Below, one piece after another: positions 17,515 through 26,783 of a DNA stretch of 64,000 nucleotides; positions within the stretch are counted from its first letter, which is position 1, and the number at the start of each line of letters is the position of its first letter. Location: positions 1 through 64,000 of the forward strand of contig JAFQFV010000008.1 in assembly GCA_017398555.1 (NCBI GenBank), in the 5' to 3' direction. Both the position numbers and the translations under genes were made by a program. The notes under the pieces were generated by a model. The model was not told where the DNA came from and searched no databases. It saw only the letters and a list, made by a program, of their open reading frames with translations. Origin of the DNA: Alistipes sp. GTDB taxonomy: Bacteria; Bacteroidota; Bacteroidia; Bacteroidales; Rikenellaceae.

Positions 17515-17552
17515 AAAAAGGTACTCTGCGCCCGCAAATTTGGGCGCAGAGT
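17515..17552 (-). terminator. intra-operon terminator or attenuator hairpin
   Basis: An 11-bp stem ACTCTGCGCCC (17523-17533) pairs with GGGCGCAGAGT (17542-17552), followed on the minus strand by five T (17515-17519). It sits between the two-domain lipoprotein gene and the EAGFA peptide. I see no TTTG promoter before the peptide, so downstream genes probably depend on read-through, which would lower their expression relative to SusCD. Confidence 0.75.
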
Positions 17553-17561
17553 GAGATTTAA

Positions 17562-20093
17562 CTATTTTACCTTTACAGGACGGATAGAGTAACGAGCCTT
17601 AGCATCCCATGCTGCATTGTAGAATGCACCATTAAGACCCTTAGAGTTCTTCTCGCTCTCTGTCATTTGATCTACACGATAGATAACTGCGTTAGTAGCA
17701 TCAAGTGTAGAGTTAAGGTTAATGGTTGAGGTACGGTAAGGACCCTGTGCACCAATATTGTTCACAGCATAGTCATTAGCAGCATCTGATACCTTATTAA
17801 AACCACGACCTGCATAAGGTAAGAACAAGCCGACAGCCAGGTCTGCATTCTTAATCACGCGAGGAGAATCTACCTCTACAGCACCTGCGCTCTCACCAGA
17901 ACCCGGATTGTAGAAGTATGTACCATTTACAGTAACACCCTCAGCAGTTATGTAGGTAGCCTTTACACGGCAAGAGCTGTCATAGAGCTGCTTGAACTCT
18001 GCTGCGGTTGGCATACGATACTGACCCTTTGATGCCCAGTAAGCAATATCGCCAAACTTAGCAGCTGCAAAATCTGTAGTCTCGCTTACGCAACCCTGAT
18101 CGGTGTACATCTTACCACTCAAGTCAAATGCAGGCTCTGCAGTAGCTTTTTGAACTGAAGCGGTAGCGTCACAGCTGAATGGATTCTCAATACCTCCGTA
18201 GTTGAACACACTAGTACAGTTGAAGTTCTCAAGATCGGTCTTATTTCCGCTCACACCCATATTAGGGAAGATAAACTGCTGTGCTGAAATGCTCCAACCC
18301 TCAGCATAACCTGTACCTGTCTTACCTACCTCATAAACGAGGTTACCGGTTGCCCACTCAATACCACCAACGGTTACTGTAGCATTTGTTGGCAGTGGAG
18401 TTGTGTCCGGACCCGGCTCTGGCTCTGGCTCTGGCTCTGGATCCGGAGTTGGAGTTGGAGGAGTTACAGCACCTGAACCGCTTACATATACAGGACGGAT
18501 TGAGTAACGAGCTGTAGCACCATAGTTCAGAGGGGTCTTATCTGTATATGCACCCTCGGTCAGCTTCATAATTCGGTAGATGATACCGTAAGAGATATCC
18601 TTTGTAGATACTGCATCTACAGTAGAGGTACGATATACACCCTGCGAGTTAATCTTATAGATATAAGACTCTGCAGTATTCTTATAACCACGACCTGTCC
18701 AAGGCAAGAACAGACCTACAGCCAAATCATCAGCAGTAAGCTCCTTAGTATTCACTTCATCAACCATTGGCTCCTCGCCCCATGCCGGATCGTAGAAGTA
18801 TGTACCTGCAACATTGTTATAAGTAGCAGCTACGCGAGATGCCTTAGTGTAGAGAGCCTCAAACTCCTCAGCTGTAGGCATACGATACTGACCACAAGAT
18901 GCCCAATAAGCAATATCACCAAACTTAGCAGCAGCAAAGTCGGTAGTCTCACTCTGGCAACCCTGATCTGTGTACATCTTACCGCTAAAGTCAAGCTTTG
19001 AAGAGCCATCAATAGAGGCTGCATCGGCAGCAAGACCATTAAATGGATTAGCAATACCACCATAGTTAAAGTGTGCTACCTTATCGTAACCGTAGTCAGG
19101 GGTTGTGCCCTTCATATCGCCATCAACGCCGATATAGAAGTGGAACTCCTGGCTTGCAGAGATGCTCCAATCCTTAACAAAGCCGTTACCGGTAGCACCA
19201 TCCTTCTCATACTGGAGGTTACCAAGTGCCCAGTAGATACCTGCAACATTTACAGTACCTGCGATTGGCTTCGGTTTCTCAGCCTCCATCGGTGCCAACT
19301 CAATCTGATAGTCGAGAAGAAGTCCGCGTGAAGCTGCGATAAGAGAGCCCAGAACAACCTCGCTAATCTTCTTACCATCCTTATTATAAGCAGTAGCGGT
19401 GATGTGTGAGTAGTTGCCAACAGGGAGTGCAAAGAATGCATTTACCATAGTTGGAGCTGCCTCAGCAAATGAGATAGTCACTGTAGCATCACCATCTGTA
19501 GCAGCTGTACCGGTAGTCATACCGTCAGGAAGAGTTACAGAGTGAAGACCTGAGAGGTTCTTATCAGAGCTAAATACGATAGAGCCTGTCTCAGGAGCGA
19601 GTTTATTAATCTGAACATTAGCATAAGCTGTAAGCTGCTTGAATGTCACCTCATTCTTCTCATCAATAACACCTGCCATAAATGCGCAAGAGCCTGTAGG
19701 AGAAGGTGTAATCTGAGCAGGGAGCTCAACAGAGAGGGTCTCGCCAGAGAGCTCTGCTGATGTAGGATAGAGTGCATACTCGCCTACTGACTTACCCTCC
19801 AAAGTGCCTGTAAAGAGTGCACGACGAGTCTCGCCTGTGCCGTCGATATTAAACACTGCTGTAGAGCCATCATTACAAACGACCTTAATAGCATCATTTG
19901 CCTGCCAACGAGCCTCACCTGTAGCTACGAGTGACGCACGGCTATCAGCATTCTCAATAGATGCCAACAGGGTCACATTACCTGTCTTATTTGTATCAGG
20001 CTGGAACTCAGAGATGCCATCATCCTGGGTACAACCCACTGCCAACGCCATTACAGGCAGGCAGTAGCACAAATATTTGAATATCTTTTTCAT
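17562..20093 (-). CDS. surface lipoprotein with duplicated YWASxGQYRMP domain
   Basis: 843 residues, lipobox AVGC-T (C21). A fimbrillin-like part spans about 25-270. Then come two copies of the same module (about 283-535 and 568-843), each with G-I-x-W-A-x-G-N-L, D-I-A-Y-W-A-S-x-G-Q-Y-R-M-P-T-A, L-F-L-P-x-x-G-R-G and the ending R-Y-S-I-R-P-V. A Pro/Glu-rich linker (about 539-564) joins them. It follows susD by 20 bases. In utilisation loci this position is normally held by a surface glycan-binding protein (SusE/SusF or SGBP), and this is the probable role. Ligand unknown. Confidence 0.78.
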   Translation of the reverse strand: MKKIFKYLCYCLPVMALAVGCTQDDGISEFQPDTNKTGNVTLLASIENADSRASLVATGEARWQANDAIKVVCNDGSTAVFNIDGTGETRRALFTGTLEGKSVGEYALYPTSAELSGETLSVELPAQITPSPTGSCAFMAGVIDEKNEVTFKQLTAYANVQINKLAPETGSIVFSSDKNLSGLHSVTLPDGMTTGTAATDGDATVTISFAEAAPTMVNAFFALPVGNYSHITATAYNKDGKKISEVVLGSLIAASRGLLLDYQIELAPMEAEKPKPIAGTVNVAGIYWALGNLQYEKDGATGNGFVKDWSISASQEFHFYIGVDGDMKGTTPDYGYDKVAHFNYGGIANPFNGLAADAASIDGSSKLDFSGKMYTDQGCQSETTDFAAAKFGDIAYWASCGQYRMPTAEEFEALYTKASRVAATYNNVAGTYFYDPAWGEEPMVDEVNTKELTADDLAVGLFLPWTGRGYKNTAESYIYKINSQGVYRTSTVDAVSTKDISYGIIYRIMKLTEGAYTDKTPLNYGATARYSIRPVYVSGSGAVTPPTPTPDPEPEPEPEPGPDTTPLPTNATVTVGGIEWATGNLVYEVGKTGTGYAEGWSISAQQFIFPNMGVSGNKTDLENFNCTSVFNYGGIENPFSCDATASVQKATAEPAFDLSGKMYTDQGCVSETTDFAAAKFGDIAYWASKGQYRMPTAAEFKQLYDSSCRVKATYITAEGVTVNGTYFYNPGSGESAGAVEVDSPRVIKNADLAVGLFLPYAGRGFNKVSDAANDYAVNNIGAQGPYRTSTINLNSTLDATNAVIYRVDQMTESEKNSKGLNGAFYNAAWDAKARYSIRPVKVK

Positions 20094-20113
20094 AATTTTT
20101 TAATTTTAGAGGT

Positions 20114-21922
20114 TTAGTAACCAGGATTGTTATTAGCCTCGCCAATCAGAGGATTAGTAATCATCTCGCTGTATGGGAATGGCCACAACTCATCCTTATT
20201 CAACTTAAAGGTAAGTGTTGTGTGAACACGGTAGTTAGCCTTTGCGTCTTTGAAAGTCTTAGTAGGCTCGTATGTTACAATCCAATTCTCATCAATCTGA
20301 GGAACAAGGTTAAACGCTGTATTACCTGTTGAAGATGCGCCAAATGCAGGAGCGTACTGTGGGCCATTCATAGCCTTGTATGCCAATGGATTGCCATCTG
20401 CACCCTTCCAACGACGGATATCGAACCAACGGAAGCCCTCGCAGCAGAGCTCAACCTTACGCTCATAGCGAAGTGCTGTACGAAGACCGGCCTGATCTGT
20501 AACAGTTACCGGAGGCATACCTACACGAGCACGGATGCGGTCGATATTTGCCTTTGCTCGAGCAAGGTCACCACCCTCCATCTCAATATTTGCCTCAGCA
20601 TCGATAAGCAGAAGCTCCGCAAGACGCATGATAGGTACATCCAGTTCATCCTCATAATCCTTACCAGGAACGCTTGCATAGTACTCCATATTGAGGTACT
20701 TACGCCACAAGTAACCACCAGGACCCTTTGTGCCGTTTGGACCATACTCACTCTTATTACCTGTTACATCACCATTAGGAACAGCCTTACCGATGTTATA
20801 GTCAAAGACGGTCTTATCTGCAGGGTCAGTAGAGAACTGAACGCCCATAGCGCGTGCGCCTGAACGCAAGCAGAACAGGTCAAGACGTGGGTCACGATCC
20901 TTCCAAGGGTTCTTCCAATCGTACTTTGGTGACTCTGCGATAGAGAGACCATCAACACACTGGAAAGTATCGATAAATGACTGTGATGGACCTACAGCAG
21001 CTGAACCATTGTGTACACGTGAACCGTGTGAATAGATACCCTGGTGAGTATTACTTGCTGCAAGACGATCGAACTGAATAGCCCAAATCCACTCTGTAGA
21101 GTTTTTCTCTGCATCATAACCGAAGAGAGGTGTTGGATTAGGCTCACCATCGGCGTGTGTAGCGTAATATGTGCAGTCCAGCGGAGTGAGGTCATAAACA
21201 CCCGCCGCCAGGTCAAGAGCAATCTTTGAGTACTTTGCGGCATCTGCGTAGAAGCCCCACTCAAGGCAGATACGAGCCTTAAGCATATAAGCACCTACAC
21301 GACCGATACGGCATGTGCCCCAAGTTGCCTTATCCCAAGCAATTGGCAGATGGTTGAGAAGCTCATCGTCAAGGTCACGAAGGATGTTTGCAATAACCTC
21401 AGCCTTAGGGGTACGAGCATAAGAGTAGTCGTCCAAAGTCAGAGCATGGTCAACCCACGGCATATCGCCATAAATCTTACAACCCTTGTCGTACTGATAA
21501 GCGCGAAGGCAGAGAAGCTCAGCCTTAAACTGGTAGTACTGCTCGTCTGTAACCACACCACGAAGGTTATCAAGGTTATCAAGCACCAGGTGAACACGGC
21601 CGATTGCCTTATATATACGTGCGTAGGTGTTCTCTACGTGTGAAAGGTTTGATGTAACAGTTGACAAACCAAAGTTTGGCCAGCTTGAGAGAGTGGTTCG
21701 CATAGCACCAATATCAGAGAGCTGATCGTACCAACGATCTCCCGGATTGTACTGGTGAATATCATTTGCAAGGCTCTTGTATGCAGCAAGCAGACCTGCT
21801 TCAGCCTCCTCAGCACTTGCAGGGAAGGTGCCGGTAGATGGTCCGGTAAGCGGCTCGCGATCAAGAGTACAGCTGCTCAAAAGAACCACCGACAAAAGGA
21901 TAGTTATAATATTCTTTTTCAT
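20114..21922 (-). CDS. susD: SusD/RagB-family outer-membrane lipoprotein
   Basis: 602 residues, lipobox LLSSC-T. N-terminal T-F-P-A-S-A-E-E-A-E-A-G-L-L-A-A-Y-K-S-L is the typical start of the TPR-like SusD fold. The C-terminal half has R-L-A-E-L-L-L-I-D-A-E-A-N, the L-R-Y-E-R-K-V-E-L-C-C-E-G-F-R-W-F-D-I-R-R-W segment and the closing L-W-P-F-P-Y-S-E-M-I-T-N-P signature. The protein caps the SusC channel and binds the ligand at the cell surface. It starts 14 bases after susC. Confidence 0.93.
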   Translation of the reverse strand: MKKNIITILLSVVLLSSCTLDREPLTGPSTGTFPASAEEAEAGLLAAYKSLANDIHQYNPGDRWYDQLSDIGAMRTTLSSWPNFGLSTVTSNLSHVENTYARIYKAIGRVHLVLDNLDNLRGVVTDEQYYQFKAELLCLRAYQYDKGCKIYGDMPWVDHALTLDDYSYARTPKAEVIANILRDLDDELLNHLPIAWDKATWGTCRIGRVGAYMLKARICLEWGFYADAAKYSKIALDLAAGVYDLTPLDCTYYATHADGEPNPTPLFGYDAEKNSTEWIWAIQFDRLAASNTHQGIYSHGSRVHNGSAAVGPSQSFIDTFQCVDGLSIAESPKYDWKNPWKDRDPRLDLFCLRSGARAMGVQFSTDPADKTVFDYNIGKAVPNGDVTGNKSEYGPNGTKGPGGYLWRKYLNMEYYASVPGKDYEDELDVPIMRLAELLLIDAEANIEMEGGDLARAKANIDRIRARVGMPPVTVTDQAGLRTALRYERKVELCCEGFRWFDIRRWKGADGNPLAYKAMNGPQYAPAFGASSTGNTAFNLVPQIDENWIVTYEPTKTFKDAKANYRVHTTLTFKLNKDELWPFPYSEMITNPLIGEANNNPGY

Positions 21923-21936
21923 AATCGCAATGTGTT

Positions 21937-24900
21937 TTAGAATTTAATCTCTGCACCGAATGTATATGTGCTACAAAGTGGATAGTTGTTACCAATTTGA
22001 CCGGTTGTTGCACCCTGTGAACCGCTCTGGTAAGCTGTCTCAGGATCGTAACCATCGTAGTAGTCACTAATTGTGAAGAGGTTTGTAGCATTAGCGTATA
22101 CCATCAGACCCTTAATCTTCATAGCCTTAATAATCTTCTTAGGGAAGGTATAGCTGAGCTGGAGGTTCTTCAGACGGCAGTATGCGCCATTTGCCATCCA
22201 GAATGTAGATACCTTCTTATTAAGGTCTGCCTGATATGAAAGACGTGGATACTTAGCATCTGTATTCTCCGGAGTCCAGTTGTCAAGGTGGCTCTTCTGG
22301 AAGGTACCACCGCTAACACATGGCTGAGTATATGCACCGCTGATATAAGCATCTGCCATACCTACGCCCTGGAACTGTGCGCTAAGGTTGATACCCTTCC
22401 AACCTACGTTCAGTGTAAGACCGTAAGTGTAACGAGGGATAAGTGAGCCTACAATCTGCTTATCCTTATCATCAATCTTATTATCCTTATTAAAGTCCTC
22501 ATATACAAGGTCACCAGGATGTGTTATCTGACCATACTGTGGGCAGTTTGCATTTACCCAGTCAGCCTGCTCCTGAGTCTGAACGATACCAAGGCAATTA
22601 AGCAGATAGAGTGAGTTGATAGATGAGCCCTCCTGGTTGCGGATAACGCCGCTTGTACCGTAAGTACCCTTCATATCGACAATCTCATTGATTACATCAG
22701 AGAGGTTTGCCTGTACGCCAAATGACCAATCGCCCCAACGATTATTGTAACCCAAAGCGACCTCCCAACCGTTGTTTGTTACAACACCGGCATTCTGATA
22801 AGGTGCGTTAAGACCGATTGTAGATGGGATATCAAGCTGCATAAGGATACCGTCAGTCTTCTTGTAGTAGTAGTCAGCAGTGATAGTGAACTTCTCCCAC
22901 AATGTCATATCGATACCGATGTCAGCCATATAGGTAGTCTCCCAAGTGATGTCCTTATTTGCAAGTGAAGTCTGTGCAACTATAGGATAAATCTTACCTG
23001 CAGCAGCGATAGAAGAGATGGTAAGCATCTGTGCTGTAGGATAGTTGCTACCGATGTTCTGGTTACCCAGAGTACCGTAAGATGCACGAATCTTAGCCTC
23101 TGTAATCACATCGCGAGTGCTATCCATAAATGCCTCCTCTGAAAGACGCCATGCAGCAGAGAATGATGGGAACAGACCCCAACGATTCTTCTTTGCAAAA
23201 CGAGAAGAGCCATCATAACGGAGGTTAGCCTCGAACAGATAGCGGTTATCGTAGTTATAGTTGATACGACCGAAGAATGATGCAAGGGCAATCTGACTGC
23301 GGCTACCGCTATTGTCCTTAAACTCGTTCTTACCACCGGCGTCAATAACGTCGTACTGCGGATAAGAGAAGTCCTGACGATATGCGCCGAGGCTTGCATA
23401 CTCATAGTTCTCATAAGATACACCGGCAAGGAACTTAAGATTGTGCTTACCGAAGCTGTGAGCCGCTGTGAGCATACCGTGGTAGTATCCGTTGAAGGTT
23501 GTTGCGATACTCTCGTCAAGAGAGTTGAACTCAACATTTGAGATAGGAGAGATAGAACCGTAAGGGTCTGAGTGATACTCAACCATATCCTTAAAGAGGT
23601 GATTCTTTGTAGCTGTGAGCTGTGGAGCAACCTTAGCCTCGAGAGTGAGCCACTTTACAGGCTTGTACTCCAGAACGATAGAGGTCTTGAGGTTGAGCTT
23701 CTGATAGTGACGATTACCGCCCAAGTTCTGCTCAATCATCGGCAGTGGGTTGGTAGTACCACCGGTAAATGGTGCGTAGCTGCCATCAGACCACTGTGCA
23801 AGCATAACAGGGTCCTTCGCATTCATAAATGAGAAGATACCGCCCTGATATGGGTTAATCTCACGGTTTGAGTATGTACCTGAGATATCGAAACTAAACT
23901 TGAGTTTCTTGTGGAGCTGAACGTCGAGGTTGTTACGAAGGTTGAAACGACGGAATGATGCATTCTTGATGATACCATTCTGGTCGAGGTATCCGAATGA
24001 TGACATATTGCGGATACGGTCTGTGCCGGCAGACATTGTTACGATATGGCTATGAGTAAAGCCATTACCTGTCAGCAGGCGCTTCTGCCAATCGATGATT
24101 GGATATGCATCAGGGTCAAGGAAGTTGTTCTTACGATAAGCAGCGATATACTCAGGAGTGTATGTGAGCTTTGTAAGGCCATCGTTTGCCTCGGCAATAC
24201 CCTGAAGGGTCATAAACTCCTCAGGACCAACTACATCCGGATAGACAACAGGCTCCTGCCAACCAACATAACCACGATAAGTTACACCGAACTTATCCTT
24301 ACCTGCACGCTTTGTGGTAATCAGAATTACACCATTAGCAGCACGTGAACCGTAGATAGCAGCAGAAGCCGCATCCTTAAGTACTGTAATCTGGTCAATC
24401 TGAGAGGCATCAACAGAGTTCATATCGCCCTCAACACCGTCAATGAGAATCAGTGGAGCGCAGTCTGAACCACCGAATGAACCGATACCACGAATCTGAA
24501 TGTTACCGGTATCTGCACCCGGAGCACCACCCGCTGTAGTAACAGTCACACCCGGAGCAATACCCTGAAGTGCTGTTGAGAGCTGGGTAATTGGACGAGA
24601 GGTGAACTCCTCGGTAGATACTGAAGATACAGAACCTGTCAGGTTCACCTTCTTCTCTGTACCGTAGCCGACAACAACTACCTCCTCCACAGCCTGACTA
24701 TCAACAGTAAGCTGTACTTTGTAAACAGATTTCTGAGCTGTGATGGCTACCCTCTCACTCTTATATCCCATAAATGAGATATCGAGAGACTGACCCGGCT
24801 CAGCCGAAATTGAAAACGAACCTGAAAGGTCAGTAGTAGTACCCCCCCCCAAGATCTTCTCGCCGCTCATAATTACAACAGAAGCACCAATCATAGGAGC

Positions 24901-25020
24901 ACCATTCTCATCGACAACGGTACCCTGTACAGATACTTTCTGTGCAAAGGCGGACAAACTGAAACAACAAGCAAGGAGCAACAGAAGTTGTCTTGCCGCA
25001 AAATGTAGCAGTTTTTTCAT
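21937..25020 (-). CDS. susC: SusC/RagA-family TonB-dependent transporter with G9 tract
   Basis: 1027 residues: signal peptide (cut at AFA-QKV), carboxypeptidase-regulatory-like domain (about 29-105), TonB-box region V-E-E-V-V-V-V-G-Y-G, plug domain with A-S-A-A-I-Y-G-S-R-A-A-N-G-V-I-L-I-T-T-K, and a 22-strand barrel ending in F-G-A-E-I-K-F. It imports a ligand captured by the SusD next to it. Residues 57-60 are encoded by nine consecutive G (24842-24850 on the plus strand are C). A slip of one base would shift the frame early and abolish the product, so the tract could act as an on/off switch. The transcript has a leader of about 110 bases. Confidence 0.94.
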   Translation of the reverse strand: MKKLLHFAARQLLLLLACCFSLSAFAQKVSVQGTVVDENGAPMIGASVVIMSGEKILGGGTTTDLSGSFSISAEPGQSLDISFMGYKSERVAITAQKSVYKVQLTVDSQAVEEVVVVGYGTEKKVNLTGSVSSVSTEEFTSRPITQLSTALQGIAPGVTVTTAGGAPGADTGNIQIRGIGSFGGSDCAPLILIDGVEGDMNSVDASQIDQITVLKDAASAAIYGSRAANGVILITTKRAGKDKFGVTYRGYVGWQEPVVYPDVVGPEEFMTLQGIAEANDGLTKLTYTPEYIAAYRKNNFLDPDAYPIIDWQKRLLTGNGFTHSHIVTMSAGTDRIRNMSSFGYLDQNGIIKNASFRRFNLRNNLDVQLHKKLKFSFDISGTYSNREINPYQGGIFSFMNAKDPVMLAQWSDGSYAPFTGGTTNPLPMIEQNLGGNRHYQKLNLKTSIVLEYKPVKWLTLEAKVAPQLTATKNHLFKDMVEYHSDPYGSISPISNVEFNSLDESIATTFNGYYHGMLTAAHSFGKHNLKFLAGVSYENYEYASLGAYRQDFSYPQYDVIDAGGKNEFKDNSGSRSQIALASFFGRINYNYDNRYLFEANLRYDGSSRFAKKNRWGLFPSFSAAWRLSEEAFMDSTRDVITEAKIRASYGTLGNQNIGSNYPTAQMLTISSIAAAGKIYPIVAQTSLANKDITWETTYMADIGIDMTLWEKFTITADYYYKKTDGILMQLDIPSTIGLNAPYQNAGVVTNNGWEVALGYNNRWGDWSFGVQANLSDVINEIVDMKGTYGTSGVIRNQEGSSINSLYLLNCLGIVQTQEQADWVNANCPQYGQITHPGDLVYEDFNKDNKIDDKDKQIVGSLIPRYTYGLTLNVGWKGINLSAQFQGVGMADAYISGAYTQPCVSGGTFQKSHLDNWTPENTDAKYPRLSYQADLNKKVSTFWMANGAYCRLKNLQLSYTFPKKIIKAMKIKGLMVYANATNLFTISDYYDGYDPETAYQSGSQGATTGQIGNNYPLCSTYTFGAEIKF

Positions 25021-25166
25021 AGGTGTAATTTTTAATGTTTAATAAATAGGTTTTGGTTTATTTCAAACTCTAATTTGCCACCATTTTGAGGTATTTTTCG
25101 CGCATAATTGTACACATATACGCGCGCACCCTTTACAAAGATAGGTAAGAGCTATTAAACATCCAA
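25021..25166 (-). promoter_or_regulatory. susC promoter and long 5' leader
   Basis: TATCTTTG on the minus strand (25136-25143) has TTG at 25164-25166, 20 bases upstream. Transcription should start near 25131, leaving about 110 untranslated bases, unusually long here. The leader contains the imperfect inverted repeat CGCG-CATA ... TATA-CGCGCG (about 25100-25127). Confidence 0.65.
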
Positions 25167-25330
25167 ACTTTTTACCCAATTTTCATCACTTTTTTTGCAA
25201 AATAGTCTTTTATTGATTACAAAAATTTTATTATGCTCAAATTCCCTATTAATAAACAATAGCAAACAAAAGAAAAATGAAAAGAAAGCCAAAAGGAAAA
25301 TAGAGTGGGGCGATTCGTTGTAAATGACAA

Positions 25331-25363
25331 GAAAAAGAAAGTCGGCTTTTTGGGGCCGACTTT
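25331..25363 (-). terminator. terminator of the AraC-type regulator gene
   Basis: Perfect 9-bp arms AAAGTCGGC / GCCGACTTT (25338-25346 and 25355-25363) are followed on the minus strand by a T-rich run. It separates the regulator from the susC promoter, so the two are transcribed independently. The rest of the 25021-25396 gap holds only the susC promoter and leader. Confidence 0.78.
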
Positions 25364-25396
25364 GCATTTTTTGAATATATTTTGGGATTTTATACT

Positions 25397-26242
25397 CTAC
25401 TCCTTCTTACGATATTTTGCTCGGATTTTAGTTGGAGTATCGCCCAAATATTTCTTACAATACTCGCCCAAATGGCTCGACGATGAGAAACCATACTTCT
25501 TCGAGATATAGTAGATTGGAGCATCTGTCTCAGTCAAGTCGGCAAGCACCTCATCCTTACGCTGAATCTGCATCCAAACACCAGGGGTATAGCCCGGATA
25601 GTGGCGGCGGAAGACAACATTAAACGTATTAATATCGTAACCACAAAGTTCGGCAAGATGGTTAAGGTTTCGAGCCTTTACGCGGTTACCCTCGACCATA
25701 GTTCTGAACGACACTGTATGGTCAAACAGATTGAAGAACAGTTGCGCCAAATCCTCCACATCATAGTAGAAACGGAAGACAATAAAGAGCATCTCTATAG
25801 CAGACTCGTGCATATGTGCACAAGGGATACCGTCATCAAGATAGCGCGAAATAAGTTTCAAAAACTCAGCCAATTGCTCATTTACAGGGTAAGAGTCAAA
25901 GTGATACTCAAAATCGGGCTGACCCTTCGCATACTGCAACAAAGAGGCGATATCACACGCCGCACCGGGACGTGAGAAGTATGCTACAATAATCTCTATA
26001 TCTCCCTGAGGGATAAGCTCATAGTGGCCGCAATTGTAGCAGAAAAAGAAGTTATTAGCCGTAACCGGAAAACCTCTGCGCTCCTCAGAGTTGATAAGCA
26101 GCGTTCCGGACATTACAAATACTAAATGGTGTACATCTCCAGGCTCGATAAAAAACTTGTCTCCAGACTTATACTGTCGATAGTAAAAACCCGCAAACGG
26201 ATCCTTTGCCGAAGGGCAAGATTTTGGGCAGAATTGTTTCAT
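25397..26242 (-). CDS. AraC-family transcriptional regulator
   Basis: 281 residues. The N-terminal cupin-like half (F-F-I-E-P-G-D-V-H-H-L-V-F-V-M-S-G-T-L-L) would sense an effector. The C-terminal half carries two helix-turn-helix motifs: L-N-H-L-A-E-L-C-G-Y-D-I-N-T-F-N-V-V-F-R-R and I-Y-Y-I-S-K-K-Y-G-F-S-S-S-S-H-L-G-E-Y, then the G-D-T-P-T-K-I-R ending. It lies immediately upstream of susC, with its own promoter (TATTTTTG, complement of 26283-26290) and terminator. It is the obvious candidate activator of the susC operon, although AraC proteins are less usual in that role than SusR, hybrid two-component or anti-sigma systems. Confidence 0.88.
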   Translation of the reverse strand: MKQFCPKSCPSAKDPFAGFYYRQYKSGDKFFIEPGDVHHLVFVMSGTLLINSEERRGFPVTANNFFFCYNCGHYELIPQGDIEIIVAYFSRPGAACDIASLLQYAKGQPDFEYHFDSYPVNEQLAEFLKLISRYLDDGIPCAHMHESAIEMLFIVFRFYYDVEDLAQLFFNLFDHTVSFRTMVEGNRVKARNLNHLAELCGYDINTFNVVFRRHYPGYTPGVWMQIQRKDEVLADLTETDAPIYYISKKYGFSSSSHLGEYCKKYLGDTPTKIRAKYRKKE

Positions 26243-26282
26243 AGAGTCTTTTATAAATGGTTAATAGTTTTTCTTTCCGAGA

Positions 26283-26290
26283 CAAAAATA
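26283..26290 (-). promoter_or_regulatory. promoter of the AraC-type gene
   Basis: TATTTTTG on the minus strand, 40 bases before the start codon. Confidence 0.45.
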
Positions 26291-26410
26291 ATAATCTTTT
26301 TCTAAATATCAAAAAAAATCAACAGAAAATAATATTATTTTAGGTTTCATTATACATAATTTAGTTATTTTCACCATTTTTCAACAACCAAACATAAATA
26401 TTTACAATCC

Positions 26411-26443
26411 TTGGGACAATTTTCTCTTTTTTTACTATCTTTG
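26411..26443 (+). promoter_or_regulatory. promoter of the small XRE regulator
   Basis: TTGG at 26411-26414 and TATCTTTG at 26436-26443, 22 bases apart; the gene starts at 26475. Confidence 0.6.
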
Positions 26444-26474
26444 TAACTTGAATATTATGTATTAAAATAGGTAT

Positions 26475-26678
26475 ATGGCAATAAATATCAAGTTATCGAC
26501 GTTAATGGCGAAGAAGAGAATATCTCTTACCGAGCTGGCCGAGAAGATTGGAATTACACAGGCAAACCTCTCTATACTCAAGACCGGCAAGGGCAAAGCC
26601 ATTCGTTTCTCCACATTGGAGGCTATCTGCAAGGTGTTGAAGTGTCAGCCTGGAGATATTCTTGAGTTTGGAGATTAA
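26475..26678 (+). CDS. small XRE-family helix-turn-helix regulator
   Basis: 67 residues made almost wholly of one Cro/CI-type HTH: I-S-L-T-E-L-A-E-K-I-G-I-T-Q-A-N-L-S-I-L, then F-S-T-L-E-A-I-C-K-V-L-K-C-Q-P-G-D-I-L-E. This is the YozG-like/HTH_26 type. Its target is unknown. It is a single gene with its own promoter, between the AraC gene and the M16 protease. No toxin partner is next to it. Confidence 0.85.
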   Translation: MAINIKLSTLMAKKRISLTELAEKIGITQANLSILKTGKGKAIRFSTLEAICKVLKCQPGDILEFGD

Positions 26679-26783
26679 GGTATCGCCTTGATTGTCGGTC
26701 GTTTTCACCTTTGAGTTGTTGAAATAGTTGTACTGACATATTCAAAGCTATATCTAAAAATTATGCAGATTTTCCTTGGAAAA

